Source: Fibrobacterota bacterium (lineage in GTDB: Bacteria; Fibrobacterota; Fibrobacteria; UBA11236). Taken from it: a stretch of 64,000 bases of DNA. The stretch is from the NCBI GenBank assembly GCA_947482115.1, contig CANKII010000006.1:62001-126000 (forward strand). Direction: 5' to 3'. Position 1 is the stretch's first letter, and every line of letters begins with the position of its first letter. Made by a program: the position numbers and the translations under genes. Below the pieces are notes generated by a model, which saw nothing but the letters and a program-made list of their open reading frames with translations, was not told the origin of the DNA and searched no databases. This document shows, one piece after another, positions 16,888 through 25,450 of this stretch.

Positions 16888-19374
16888 ATGGAACAACAAC
16901 AAAATTCCCAGTCCGGCGAAGAGCGCGTCGATTTGCAGGAGATCTTGAACCCGAAGTCCAAGATTTCCTCAATATCCACTTTTGCCCATATCTTTTGGCT
17001 GCGACGCTGGTTCATTCTCGGTGTATGGCTGGTCCTCGGAGTTCCGGCCGCTCTGTTTCTGGCTTTTTACGACATCCCCCGCACTTACTGGGCCACAAGT
17101 TACTTGCGCTTTCCCAACGTCGTGGGCGCCGAAGACAACATGGTTCACGACATGGCTCTGGGAAATTCAAGTTCGATTTTCACATTGATTAAGAGTTACA
17201 ACGTCATGTCCCGCACCATTCACAACAAGAAGCTGCAGTTTCAGGTGCGCACCAAGGATGTTTTCCGTCGTAACGTTTTTGAAGACATCCAGTATGAGGA
17301 TAACGCCCCGTACGGACATTACATCTTTCTTTTTCAGTCCAATCGCAATCTGGAAATAACTTACCTGCCTCCAGGCAGCAAGAACAAAAAAGTGGTATTC
17401 CGCAACATGGTTCCCGAAAACGGCGTCGTGTCCATTCCTTCGATGACTTTGCGAATCAACCGCAAGCTGCTTTCCATCGGAGGCTCGGCCAAGGTGGAGG
17501 CGGATTTCATTCCTTCGCAATACGCGTTCATGCTGCTTAAAGCCAAGTTAAGCGTGGGTTCGCTGGACAAGGAAGAGTCCCAGGCCAAGGTAAACTACGC
17601 GGTCACACTGGAGGGCGACGATCCTTACATGGTGGCCGATGTGTTGAACGATCTTCTTCAAAATTTCATCGTGGTTTATTCCGGCACCAGCGAAGGGCAG
17701 GATGTCAGCGTCATCACCCAGATGGAAAAGGATTTGGAAAATGCACGGAGGCGTGAACAGGAAGCGCGCGATGCGCTGGCGCGCTTTTATTCCGGTCATC
17801 CGGTGTTGCTCGAAACCCAGCAGACCGATTCCTATGCGCTGGTGAACGCGCAATCGGACAAAACCCAGCTTGAGGATCGCCTCGAAAATCTTCAACAGCT
17901 TCAAAATCGCAAGCCCCCTGCCGATGCCAACAACCGGCGCAAAAAAACATGGATCTCCGATGCGGCATTCCTGTTGAATTCCTACGGAGTGCTTCAGGCC
18001 AATTCCATTCAAAGCCGTCTGCAGGAGACGGAAGCCAAAAGAACGGAGCTTTCCACCAAGCTGCCGCCGAGTCACCCGCGCATCGCCGCATTGGATGCAG
18101 AGATCGCCTCGCTTCAACCCGAGCTCGATCAAATCCTCATCGCAGTTCAGAGAGGCTGGGCCCAGAAACTGGAACAGGCTCGTGCCATGGTTGCCGAACA
18201 TCTTCCCAAAAACATGCCCATCGCCGCCGATCTGGAAGCCAAAAGACTGACCACGGAAAAAGAAGGCGCGGCCAAAGCGGTTGAGGATCTTCAAACGGCT
18301 TACAACAAGGCCAAGCTGGGAATGGGCCGCAATGTTTTCAAAGTCAATATTGTGGATGAAGCGCGCACCCCTTCCTATCAGCCCCCGAGCTGGAAACGGC
18401 GCCTCGCTTTCTCTCTCGCCGCATTCGTGTTGACTCTTTTCCCGGGATTCGTCTGGGTTGTCTTATTGCAAATCTTTTTCGGACGCGTTTACACGCGTGA
18501 CGATGCCGATCGCAAGCTGGGACTCAAAGTGCTGGGCGAGGTTTTCTTTCAGGAGCCCATGCAACCCAACGATTGGAAGGATCCCCTGGACTCCTCCATT
18601 CTTCCCCACGTTGAAAATTTCCGGTTGGTGCGTTCCGAAATCGAGAATTATTTCTCCAACTCTTCGAAGCTGGCCTTTCTAATTACCAGCGCCAAGCCGG
18701 GTGAAGGGAAGTCTCTTTTTGCGGCCAACATTGCCGTGAGTTTCGCGCGTCATGGATCCCGCACTTTGCTGGTGGATGCCGATTTGCGCCATGGCAATCT
18801 GACACACGTGTTCGGCGCGCGGCGCGACACGGGATTGACGGATCTTTTGCGTGAACCGGCACAGGATCGGGAAACCCAGAAGAACCGTATTTTAAGCGCC
18901 GTGGTTCCCGCCAAGGAAAAAAATCTTTTCTTCCTGCCAAGAGGCGGGCATGAATTGCGTCCCGGCGAGCCGATTAATCAAAATCGCATGGAGGAATTTC
19001 TTTCCATGATTCGCGGAGAATTCGACGCCCTTGTGGTGGATACGTCACCGGTATTGCCGGTTGCGGACGCCTTGAATCTCATGAAGGTGGTTTCCAATGT
19101 CGTGTTCCTGGTGCGGTCGGGTGAAATATCCTCGCTCGATGCCAACGAAACCCTCGAGCGAATCAAGGCGCGCGGAGTTCGTGTGGGTTGCGTCTTGAAC
19201 GCCATTGAAGAGACTCCGTTTGTGAAGAATCATTTTACCGCCTATCAGGAATATTACACCTCCGACAGTGTGGATGCCGCTCCGGCGGCTCCCGCCCCCC
19301 CGACCCCGGTGAGCGAGGAAAAACGACCCGTGTCCTATCTGTCGCAAAGCGCCGTGGAAAGTTTGATCCGTTAA
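16888..19374 (+). CDS. Polysaccharide co-polymerase / bacterial tyrosine autokinase (Wzc-like)
   Basis: An 828-residue inner-membrane protein. ATG 16888 has GGAAGTAAA upstream; an earlier in-frame start at 16819 has no ribosome site. The chain-length-determinant part has transmembrane helices at ~40-60 and ~505-530, with a long periplasmic region rich in coiled coil (~270-490). The cytoplasmic BY-kinase domain holds Walker A SAKPGEGKS (~600), Walker A' LLVDADLR (~628) and Walker B ALVVDTSPVL (~713). The C-terminal tail carries a small tyrosine cluster (YQEYYT) for autophosphorylation, then an Ala/Pro-rich stretch. Such proteins set chain length and drive export with a Wza-type channel, here at 20572. 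It is separated by 4 bp from the FemAB-like gene. Confidence 0.92.
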   Translation: MEQQQNSQSGEERVDLQEILNPKSKISSISTFAHIFWLRRWFILGVWLVLGVPAALFLAFYDIPRTYWATSYLRFPNVVGAEDNMVHDMALGNSSSIFTLIKSYNVMSRTIHNKKLQFQVRTKDVFRRNVFEDIQYEDNAPYGHYIFLFQSNRNLEITYLPPGSKNKKVVFRNMVPENGVVSIPSMTLRINRKLLSIGGSAKVEADFIPSQYAFMLLKAKLSVGSLDKEESQAKVNYAVTLEGDDPYMVADVLNDLLQNFIVVYSGTSEGQDVSVITQMEKDLENARRREQEARDALARFYSGHPVLLETQQTDSYALVNAQSDKTQLEDRLENLQQLQNRKPPADANNRRKKTWISDAAFLLNSYGVLQANSIQSRLQETEAKRTELSTKLPPSHPRIAALDAEIASLQPELDQILIAVQRGWAQKLEQARAMVAEHLPKNMPIAADLEAKRLTTEKEGAAKAVEDLQTAYNKAKLGMGRNVFKVNIVDEARTPSYQPPSWKRRLAFSLAAFVLTLFPGFVWVVLLQIFFGRVYTRDDADRKLGLKVLGEVFFQEPMQPNDWKDPLDSSILPHVENFRLVRSEIENYFSNSSKLAFLITSAKPGEGKSLFAANIAVSFARHGSRTLLVDADLRHGNLTHVFGARRDTGLTDLLREPAQDRETQKNRILSAVVPAKEKNLFFLPRGGHELRPGEPINQNRMEEFLSMIRGEFDALVVDTSPVLPVADALNLMKVVSNVVFLVRSGEISSLDANETLERIKARGVRVGCVLNAIEETPFVKNHFTAYQEYYTSDSVDAAPAAPAPPTPVSEEKRPVSYLSQSAVESLIR

Positions 19375-19378
19375 TCCC

Positions 19379-20512
19379 ATGAGGTCCCAGATGATTCTTG
19401 TTGAAGAGCGTCCGGTGCTTGGTGACACTGCGGAAAGCAAGTCCTTCGAAAGTCGCATGAAAAATCGCGAGACGTTCAAGATTGCCTTCATGGCCGAAGA
19501 TCAGGAACCCGAGGTTCGTAATTTTTTAATCCAGCATCCCGACGCCACTTTCAGTCATCATCCCGGTTGGGTGGATGTGTTGCGCGAAGCCTATGGCAGA
19601 CGCGTGCTTTTTCTTGTGGCGCGGAATGGAAACGGATCGCTGGCAGGTGTCATTCCCGTGGTGGATTTGAGCAGTTCGCTTTTCGGAAAGCAGTGGGTTT
19701 CGTTGCCGTATCAGGACTACGGAGGCCCGCTTGTTTCCAATCCCGCTGCTGAGACGGCGCTGGTGGAGGCATTAAAACGCAAGGCCAGCGCGCATGGTTG
19801 CCGTTTGGAAATCCGTTCCGGCCGGCCCATGACATCGTATCCGGCTCCGGAAAATGACAAAGTGGCCATGACCCTTTCGCTGGAAGGTTTCACCGAAGAA
19901 ACCTATTGGAAAAAATTGAATGCCCGAGTGCGCAATCAAGTGCGCAAGGCGGAAAAGTCCGATGTGACTTTAAAACGCGGTGATCTGGATCAACTGGATC
20001 CCTTTTACTCGGTCTTTTGCGCCAACTCCAGGAATCAGGGATCTCCCGTCCATGCGCGGCAGTTTTTTGCGAGCATACTCCATCACATTCCGGGTTCCGA
20101 AATTGTGACCGCATGGCGTGAAGGTCGTTGCATTGGCGGTTTGGTGCGGATTCGTTTTCGCGGAGTCATGGCGATTCCCTGGGCCGCGACCCTGAAGGAT
20201 GAACGGGTTTATTGCCCCAATCACGCCATGTATTATGACAGCATCCGCACGGCTTTGCTGGAAGGCCTGCGTGTTTTGGATTTTGGACGCAGCAGCCGGG
20301 GCGAAGGCACCTTCCGCTACAAGACTCAATGGCTTGCCGAAGCGTCTCCGTTGGCTTGGTATCCTTTTGACGTTCAGGGCAATGCGCTGGATGAAGTCAG
20401 CCACCCACAATCCTCGCTCAAGCTTCGCTGGGGCTCGGTCGTGTGGAGTCATCTTCCTTTGCGGCTGGTAAACTGGCTCGGACCCCGTTTGCGCCACTCA
20501 CTCGCCGCCTGA
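19379..20512 (+). CDS. FemAB-like GNAT-superfamily protein of exopolysaccharide loci
   Basis: A 377-residue cytoplasmic protein. ATG 19379 or ATG 19391 (preceded by AGG) may be the start. It consists of two GNAT-like folds as in FemA/FemB: TFSHHPGWVDVLREAYG at the front, SLPYQDYGGPL in the middle, KLNARVRNQVRKAEKS before the second domain and LDFGRSSRGEGTFRYK near the end. This combination matches the FemAB-related proteins that accompany exosortase/PEP-CTERM exopolysaccharide clusters. Classical FemAB enzymes transfer amino acids from aminoacyl-tRNA to peptidoglycan; in these loci the acceptor is unknown, perhaps an amino sugar. The neighbouring Wzc-like and Wza-like genes support a polysaccharide role. 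Confidence 0.85.
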   Translation: MRSQMILVEERPVLGDTAESKSFESRMKNRETFKIAFMAEDQEPEVRNFLIQHPDATFSHHPGWVDVLREAYGRRVLFLVARNGNGSLAGVIPVVDLSSSLFGKQWVSLPYQDYGGPLVSNPAAETALVEALKRKASAHGCRLEIRSGRPMTSYPAPENDKVAMTLSLEGFTEETYWKKLNARVRNQVRKAEKSDVTLKRGDLDQLDPFYSVFCANSRNQGSPVHARQFFASILHHIPGSEIVTAWREGRCIGGLVRIRFRGVMAIPWAATLKDERVYCPNHAMYYDSIRTALLEGLRVLDFGRSSRGEGTFRYKTQWLAEASPLAWYPFDVQGNALDEVSHPQSSLKLRWGSVVWSHLPLRLVNWLGPRLRHSLAA

Positions 20513-20571
20513 TACCGTGAAAAAAGGATAATTACCTTTACTTTGTCGCCATCCAAATTACGAGAGGTTCC

Positions 20572-21378
20572 ATGATGCGTATCAAAACGTTAAACACGTT
20601 GAATCGATTTGCCCCCCGGCAATGGGTGATGGGGTTGGCAGCATGCCTTATCCTGACCACCGCAATCTTTGCCCAGGCGCCCGTCGACAATTCCAAGGGT
20701 GAGATTTTCCGCGCGGGGGACGGCATATTGCTTTCCGTTCCCATGGACACGGAATCCGTGATTAACGGTTCCTTTCCGATCGATTCCGCCGGTTATGCGG
20801 ACTTGCCCGTGGTGGGTCGCATATTCGTGCACAACAAAACATCGAGACAAGTCGAGGATTATGTCTCCAGAGAAATGGCCCAGTATCTTCGGGACACCCA
20901 TGTGCGGGCCAAACCCGCCGTTCGGTTGTTGCTCGTCGGTTTTTGGCAGCATCCCGGAATGCATTATGTGGAAGCCAACGCCTCGGTTTGGGAAGCCGCC
21001 AAATTGGCGGGAGGTCCCGCTGGCGAAGTCAACATCAAGAAGTGGATCGTCATGCGCGGCAGCGAGGATCTCACGCTTCCGATTCTGGACGAATTTTCCC
21101 GCGGCACGACGCTTCGCAATGCAGGCGTGCAATCCGGAGACATCTTTGTCATTCCGGTGCCCAATGAACATTCAGGATTCTGGTACTGGTTCACACAGGG
21201 CTTGAGCGCCACGGCACAGGTTGCCACGGTTGCCACCGCGGTTCTGTCGGTCTACATCGCCTACCTGATTTATCATGACACCAATAATAACGGCAACAAT
21301 CAAAACACCCATAATGATTGCACCACGACGGTGACGGGAAATGTTTCCACCACCAATTGCCATACCTACCCGAATTAG
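20572..21378 (+). CDS. Polysaccharide export outer-membrane protein (Wza-like), short form
   Basis: A 268-residue exported protein with AGAGG before the ATGATG start and a signal peptide ending near AIFAQA. No lipobox cysteine is present. It has the polysaccharide-export domain (FRAGDGILLSVPM, ~45-125) and one SLBB-like domain (VGFWQHPGMHYVEANASVWEAAKLAGG, in part, ~130-200). A hydrophobic helix follows (TAQVATVATAVLSVYIAYLIY), then an Asn/Thr-rich tail with two cysteines. The helix may form part of the outer-membrane pore as in Wza. It probably works with the Wzc-like kinase upstream. A strong hairpin after the stop ends the operon. Confidence 0.87.
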   Translation: MMRIKTLNTLNRFAPRQWVMGLAACLILTTAIFAQAPVDNSKGEIFRAGDGILLSVPMDTESVINGSFPIDSAGYADLPVVGRIFVHNKTSRQVEDYVSREMAQYLRDTHVRAKPAVRLLLVGFWQHPGMHYVEANASVWEAAKLAGGPAGEVNIKKWIVMRGSEDLTLPILDEFSRGTTLRNAGVQSGDIFVIPVPNEHSGFWYWFTQGLSATAQVATVATAVLSVYIAYLIYHDTNNNGNNQNTHNDCTTTVTGNVSTTNCHTYPN

Positions 21379-21384
21379 CGGGGA

Positions 21385-22554
21385 TTAATTCGACTTTAAA
21401 ATCAGGCGCGTTTCCTCAGGGAACGCGCCTGTTTTATTCAATAGCCATGCCGTCACCGGAAAGGTGAGAATTTCCCGGGCGATTCTTTCGCATCCCGGAA
21501 AGGAGCCCTCGTGTGGAAATTCATTGGGAACTCCGGGCAGCTTTGAGAGAATGTCGGGATATTGTCCGGTCACGCCACCGAATTTGGAATTAAGGCCATT
21601 CCGTAATTTCTCCCGCAAGACGGGATCGGATACCAGAAGTGGAAAGCGCACCGGAAGGGAATCCTTGGTGTAATTCACATAAGGCAGGGAAACTTTTTGA
21701 AAGCTGGAAAGCAACTCGATGTATTCTGAAACCAGAGTTGCATAATCGTTCCGATGAGTTTCAAGAGATTCGAAGCAGGCCGCGCTCCATTTGAAGAATT
21801 CCGGATGGATGCGTGTGAAATGAAGCGGACTTTCCCACACGGTTTTCCCAATGGATAAAAAAGGCAGAGTAGACAAAATCCCGAATGCGGCGGGATGTGA
21901 AAATGCGTTGATAAGCAGAGCTTTGAACCGGGGATTTCCGGAGGCTTCCGGAAAGGTTTCCAATATGGCCGAAGCCAAAGGACGCAAAGGGGAGTTTTTC
22001 GGGAAACACAAAGCGCCTCCATGTCCTGCATTCAAACTTTTGCCCCGTCCAAAACTGTAGAAGACTGCGCAATCGGGTTCGAATGCATTGCGGAAATCAA
22101 AGTCCTGCGCGCAATCACGGAGAAACAAGGGTGGAGGATTTTCCAAAACCGGTTTGGGCTGTGGAATACCGAAGTAATGCACCAGCAGCACGGTCAGCGT
22201 TTGGTTTGAAACAGCGGCAGCCAATTGTGCTGGAGGATACGCGAAGGTGGCGGGATCCAAATCGACTTGAACGGGGCGCAAACCCGCCTGTAGAATGGCT
22301 TGGGGAACGGAAGGGCAACACCATGCGGGAAGAATCACTTCCCGGCGTTCAGGATAAAGTCCTTTCAATGCCAACAAGGCGAGATGGAATGCGCCTGTTC
22401 CCGAATTCGCATACAGAATGTCCTGTTCGGGAAATCCGCAATGCGCGGAAAAAATTTCCCTGAAACCGGATTTCTCTGATTTGAAGAAACTTGTTAGGGG
22501 GACAGCGTTGCCGCTGGGGGGAATACGGGAAAACGCCATGGGTCGAAAATACAT
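21385..22554 (-). CDS. DegT/DnrJ/EryC1-type aminotransferase-like protein
   Basis: A 389-residue PLP-fold protein. Landmarks of sugar aminotransferases are visible: YANSGTGAFHLALLAL (phosphate binding), EVILPAWCCPSVPQAI, RDCAQDFDF and YSFGRGKSLNAGHGGAL, where the lysine should bind PLP. It may start at ATG 22554 or at ATG 22539. It follows the deacetylase gene by 13 bp on the same strand, so the two form a unit convergent to the main operon. Enzymes of this fold make amino sugars such as perosamine or QuiNAc4N; the N-terminus is less canonical than in proven nucleotide-sugar aminotransferases, so the substrate is unknown. Confidence 0.78.
   Translation of the reverse strand: MYFRPMAFSRIPPSGNAVPLTSFFKSEKSGFREIFSAHCGFPEQDILYANSGTGAFHLALLALKGLYPERREVILPAWCCPSVPQAILQAGLRPVQVDLDPATFAYPPAQLAAAVSNQTLTVLLVHYFGIPQPKPVLENPPPLFLRDCAQDFDFRNAFEPDCAVFYSFGRGKSLNAGHGGALCFPKNSPLRPLASAILETFPEASGNPRFKALLINAFSHPAAFGILSTLPFLSIGKTVWESPLHFTRIHPEFFKWSAACFESLETHRNDYATLVSEYIELLSSFQKVSLPYVNYTKDSLPVRFPLLVSDPVLREKLRNGLNSKFGGVTGQYPDILSKLPGVPNEFPHEGSFPGCERIAREILTFPVTAWLLNKTGAFPEETRLILKSN
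21404..21438 (+). terminator. Rho-independent terminator after the Wza-like gene
   Basis: AGGCGCGTT at 21404-21412 pairs with AACGCGCCT at 21422-21430, and the stem can extend inward by three pairs to a 3-nt loop. GTTTTATT follows. The hairpin lies inside the last codons of the convergent aminotransferase gene, so one sequence serves as terminator on the plus strand and as coding DNA on the minus strand. Confidence 0.8.
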
Positions 22555-22567
22555 TCGACTGCGGGTG

Positions 22568-23881
22568 TTACCCCACTAACGAACGAAGTTCGGCTTCTTC
22601 CAGCACGCTCTTGGTGGAGGAACCCTTGCCGGACATCTTACGCAGATAGTCCGCATTGGATTGCGCCACTTCGGGGCTTTCATAAAGCTGGGACAAGGGA
22701 ACTACGTTGTCGCGAATCAAATTCCGGACGCCGGGCAGTCCTTCCTTGACTGAACCAAAGGAGAAGCGTTCCAGCAGGCGATCGAGTTTCCACTCGGTGC
22801 TTTCCAGATTGACATAGTGTTGAAAAGTTTTGCTTGCGCCCAGGTAGTAACGGGACTGTTCCGAGTCCAGCTCCCACGGGTGCAAATACACCATGGCGGG
22901 CAGGCCATTGCGGTTTTCATTTTCGATGAACGCTGCGGTAAGGTGATAGGGATAAAGGCGGAAATAGCCTCCACCTGCAACGGGAAGCAGTTTGTTGGAT
23001 CCCAACAACCGCGTTGTGGACATGGGAAGCTCAATCAAAGGGCGGCCATCCGGCATCCGTAAAGTATGCGGATGCCTCTGTGAATAACCCTCAATTCCAT
23101 AGCGTTTTCTGCCGATGGGGAAAATGCTGGAATCATAGCGAATGCCGTTCTTGGCCAGAATTTCCAAAGCCCACAAGGTGTCCTTGACCACGGTGAAGTT
23201 GGAGGCGCGATGTCCCAAGACTTCTTGCGAGGTGTGCCGGTTAATGGCCTCAAGGGATTGCAGCAGATCCGCTTCGAACTCCTGAGGAGTCATGCGGGTC
23301 ACAAGTTCATGATGATAGCCGTGCGTGGCAATTTCATGGCCTTCCGCATCAATCATGCGTACGACTTCGGGAAAATGATCCGCTACCCAGCCGAGTACGA
23401 AGAATGTGGCCTTGGTGTTGTGAGCCTGAAGCAAAAGGAGCAGGCGGTCCATGTTTTTCAGAATCTGGGTTTCCTGAAGATGCCAGGTGCTGCGGGGAAT
23501 TTTGTCCCCAATGTTATAGGCATGGAACCAGCATTCCACATCAATGGTCAGAAAGTTCCGGACTTTGGCCGGGGTCGGCTCCACAATTTTACCGGGAAAA
23601 TTCACCGGTTCTCCAGGTTGTCTGTCCGAATCCGCATGAACAGCATCGTGCCGGTGTTGGCCGCGCATGCCAAGCTGGCCGTTTCCATGGATTAACCGGA
23701 GAAAAAACTGCCGCATGTCATGCGTAGGAATGGCAAGCACGAATGAATTTTTGGAATTGAGCCGGATCAGCAATGCCAAAAGGGGGTAGGTCAAAACCCA
23801 CAAAGCTAGGCCGCCCGCACCACCCATCATTTCGATGATGCGCATGGCCCAGCCCACCCATGGGGAGGATTTTACGCCCAT
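22568..23881 (-). CDS. Polysaccharide deacetylase, DUF3473/XrtA-associated type
   Basis: A 437-residue protein starting at ATG 23881 (GGGG upstream); a TTG 12 bp earlier is less likely. An N-terminal hydrophobic segment (~20-45) may anchor it in the membrane, followed by a ~50-residue linker. The NodB-type domain has TIDVECWFH (motif 1 acids), ATFFVLGWVADHFPEV, HEIATHGYHHELV (metal histidines), GHRASNFTVV and YDSSIFP. The C-terminal part has LHPWELDSEQSRYYLG and a HYVNL segment typical of the DUF3473 deacetylases that sit in exosortase-linked exopolysaccharide loci. It would remove N-acetyl groups from the polymer in the periplasm. No exosortase gene is present in the window. Confidence 0.9.
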   Translation of the reverse strand: MGVKSSPWVGWAMRIIEMMGGAGGLALWVLTYPLLALLIRLNSKNSFVLAIPTHDMRQFFLRLIHGNGQLGMRGQHRHDAVHADSDRQPGEPVNFPGKIVEPTPAKVRNFLTIDVECWFHAYNIGDKIPRSTWHLQETQILKNMDRLLLLLQAHNTKATFFVLGWVADHFPEVVRMIDAEGHEIATHGYHHELVTRMTPQEFEADLLQSLEAINRHTSQEVLGHRASNFTVVKDTLWALEILAKNGIRYDSSIFPIGRKRYGIEGYSQRHPHTLRMPDGRPLIELPMSTTRLLGSNKLLPVAGGGYFRLYPYHLTAAFIENENRNGLPAMVYLHPWELDSEQSRYYLGASKTFQHYVNLESTEWKLDRLLERFSFGSVKEGLPGVRNLIRDNVVPLSQLYESPEVAQSNADYLRKMSGKGSSTKSVLEEAELRSLVG

Positions 23882-24164
23882 TTTATGCCCCAAATGCGTG
23901 TTTTGACGATCAAAACAAGGCCCTCGAAAAAATGTTTGGTGGGGATGTCCCCGTTACGCGATGAATTACGTCTCTGGATTAAAGATGACAACTTTGCGCA
24001 ATCGACGCAATCAAAAACAGCCTATTTCATGGTGTGTAATCGCTTTGAAATGTTTGTTAATTCTTATTCAATTTTTATTTTTTAGAAAGAACCTTGGTGA
24101 GCCAGCAGAAGTTTGCTTATTCGGGCTTTTTTGGAGCTAAAAACAGAGCAAATTTTCACTCTCC

Positions 24165-25445
24165 ATGCTCTTTCGCCTATTCATCCTGACTCTGCTCTCA
24201 GGGCTAGTCCTGAAAGCTCCCGCACAGTCCTACGACACACTGTCTCCCCGCCGAGTGATGGAACGATTCGACTCCCTGTTGAACACACATGAAGACGCGG
24301 AAGCCAAGTCTCTGTGTACCGGAACGGCGTTGCGCATGTTTTCTTTTTTAGTGGAAGCGCAGCATAAACTCGATCCTTTTCTGGACAGTTCCAAAAGTCG
24401 GGACACGGTGATCGAAGAAAAACAGAATGGAAAATGGTGCGGACTCAAGATGAAATCCCATGCGGTGTTTCGCAAAACCATGATGGGAATGGACAGTCTT
24501 GATATCATCCAGGTGGTGCAACTGTTCAAACGATCGGATGGATGGAAACTGGCGGAGTTCGAACAGTTGTCCAGTGAAAATTCTCCGTGGGTATTGCGTT
24601 CGGGTCTGCCCAGCGGGATGGATACGATACCCGATGGATCTTTGTTTCCCGTTTCACATCAGGCTCCGGAACAGCGCGGTGCAACACGTATGCGCCTCAA
24701 GATTTCATTGCGCAATGGTGATTCCTTGCCACGCTTGCCCCAAGGTCCGGGGCAAAAAATTTTGAAACGAAGCAGGAATTGGGCGTTAATTGAAACAATG
24801 CATCCGCCTCTTCCCGACAGGAAGTCCCCTTCCTCTTTTCCAGATTCGTTGACCGCCTGTCTGGGTTCTGGAACGTATCTCGATTTGGACGATGCTTTGC
24901 TTCTCGCCAAGGCGGGAGAGTTGCGTCAAGGCGCCGTGAATGATGTGGAGATCTCGCGAAATATTTATCGCTTCGTTTCCTCCTCCTTTCACTTCAAACT
25001 GGGCGCCGCGTTGTTCAGTAAGAGCAATGAAGCGTTGCGAAGCATGCAGGGCGATTGTTCCGAAGCGGCCGTGCTGACTGCGGCGTTGTTTCGGGCGGAA
25101 GGCATCCCCAGCAGAGTGGCTTTGGGTTTTGCCACATTGGGCCGTGGTGTGTTCATCGGTCATGCTTGGGCGGAAGTTTTTCTGAACGGGCAATGGATAG
25201 GCGTGGATCCGGCATTGAGAGAATTTCCTGCTGGCGCAGAGAGGGTGATGTTGCTCCGGCTTTCCGGTTCTGAAGATATGCAAGTGGCAGCTGCGAATTT
25301 GATGCTTCAGGTGGTTTCCAATCTGGATATTGAAATCACCGGGGCTTGGGCAGGAAGCAAACCATTGCCGTTAATCGAGCAGCAGGGAAATGCTGGGGAG
25401 GCGAAGGAATTTTTCGAAGAGGTTTTAAAAGGGATTGGGGAATAA
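24165..25445 (+). CDS. Secreted transglutaminase-like (cysteine protease fold) protein
   Basis: A 426-residue exported protein (signal MLFRLFILTLLSGLVLKAPA). The C-terminal half is a transglutaminase-core domain: MQGDCSEAAVLTAAL carries the nucleophile cysteine (~296), IGHAWAEVFLNGQW the histidine (~332) and GVDPALREF the aspartate (~347). All three members of the triad are present. The N-terminal half (residues 25-200) has no recognised motif and includes two single cysteines. Bacterial members act as peptidases or cross-linkers in the cell envelope; the target is unknown. Upstream 283 bp are AT-rich and probably hold divergent promoters. It converges with the LamG gene with 5 bp between stops. 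Confidence 0.85.
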   Translation: MLFRLFILTLLSGLVLKAPAQSYDTLSPRRVMERFDSLLNTHEDAEAKSLCTGTALRMFSFLVEAQHKLDPFLDSSKSRDTVIEEKQNGKWCGLKMKSHAVFRKTMMGMDSLDIIQVVQLFKRSDGWKLAEFEQLSSENSPWVLRSGLPSGMDTIPDGSLFPVSHQAPEQRGATRMRLKISLRNGDSLPRLPQGPGQKILKRSRNWALIETMHPPLPDRKSPSSFPDSLTACLGSGTYLDLDDALLLAKAGELRQGAVNDVEISRNIYRFVSSSFHFKLGAALFSKSNEALRSMQGDCSEAAVLTAALFRAEGIPSRVALGFATLGRGVFIGHAWAEVFLNGQWIGVDPALREFPAGAERVMLLRLSGSEDMQVAAANLMLQVVSNLDIEITGAWAGSKPLPLIEQQGNAGEAKEFFEEVLKGIGE

Positions 25446-25450
25446 AATTT

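Noticed and set aside
23885-24085. Small plus-strand open frame of 66 codons in the gap before the transglutaminase-like gene
   Set aside because: No ribosome site, no recognisable motif, and it overlaps the likely promoter region of the divergent deacetylase gene.
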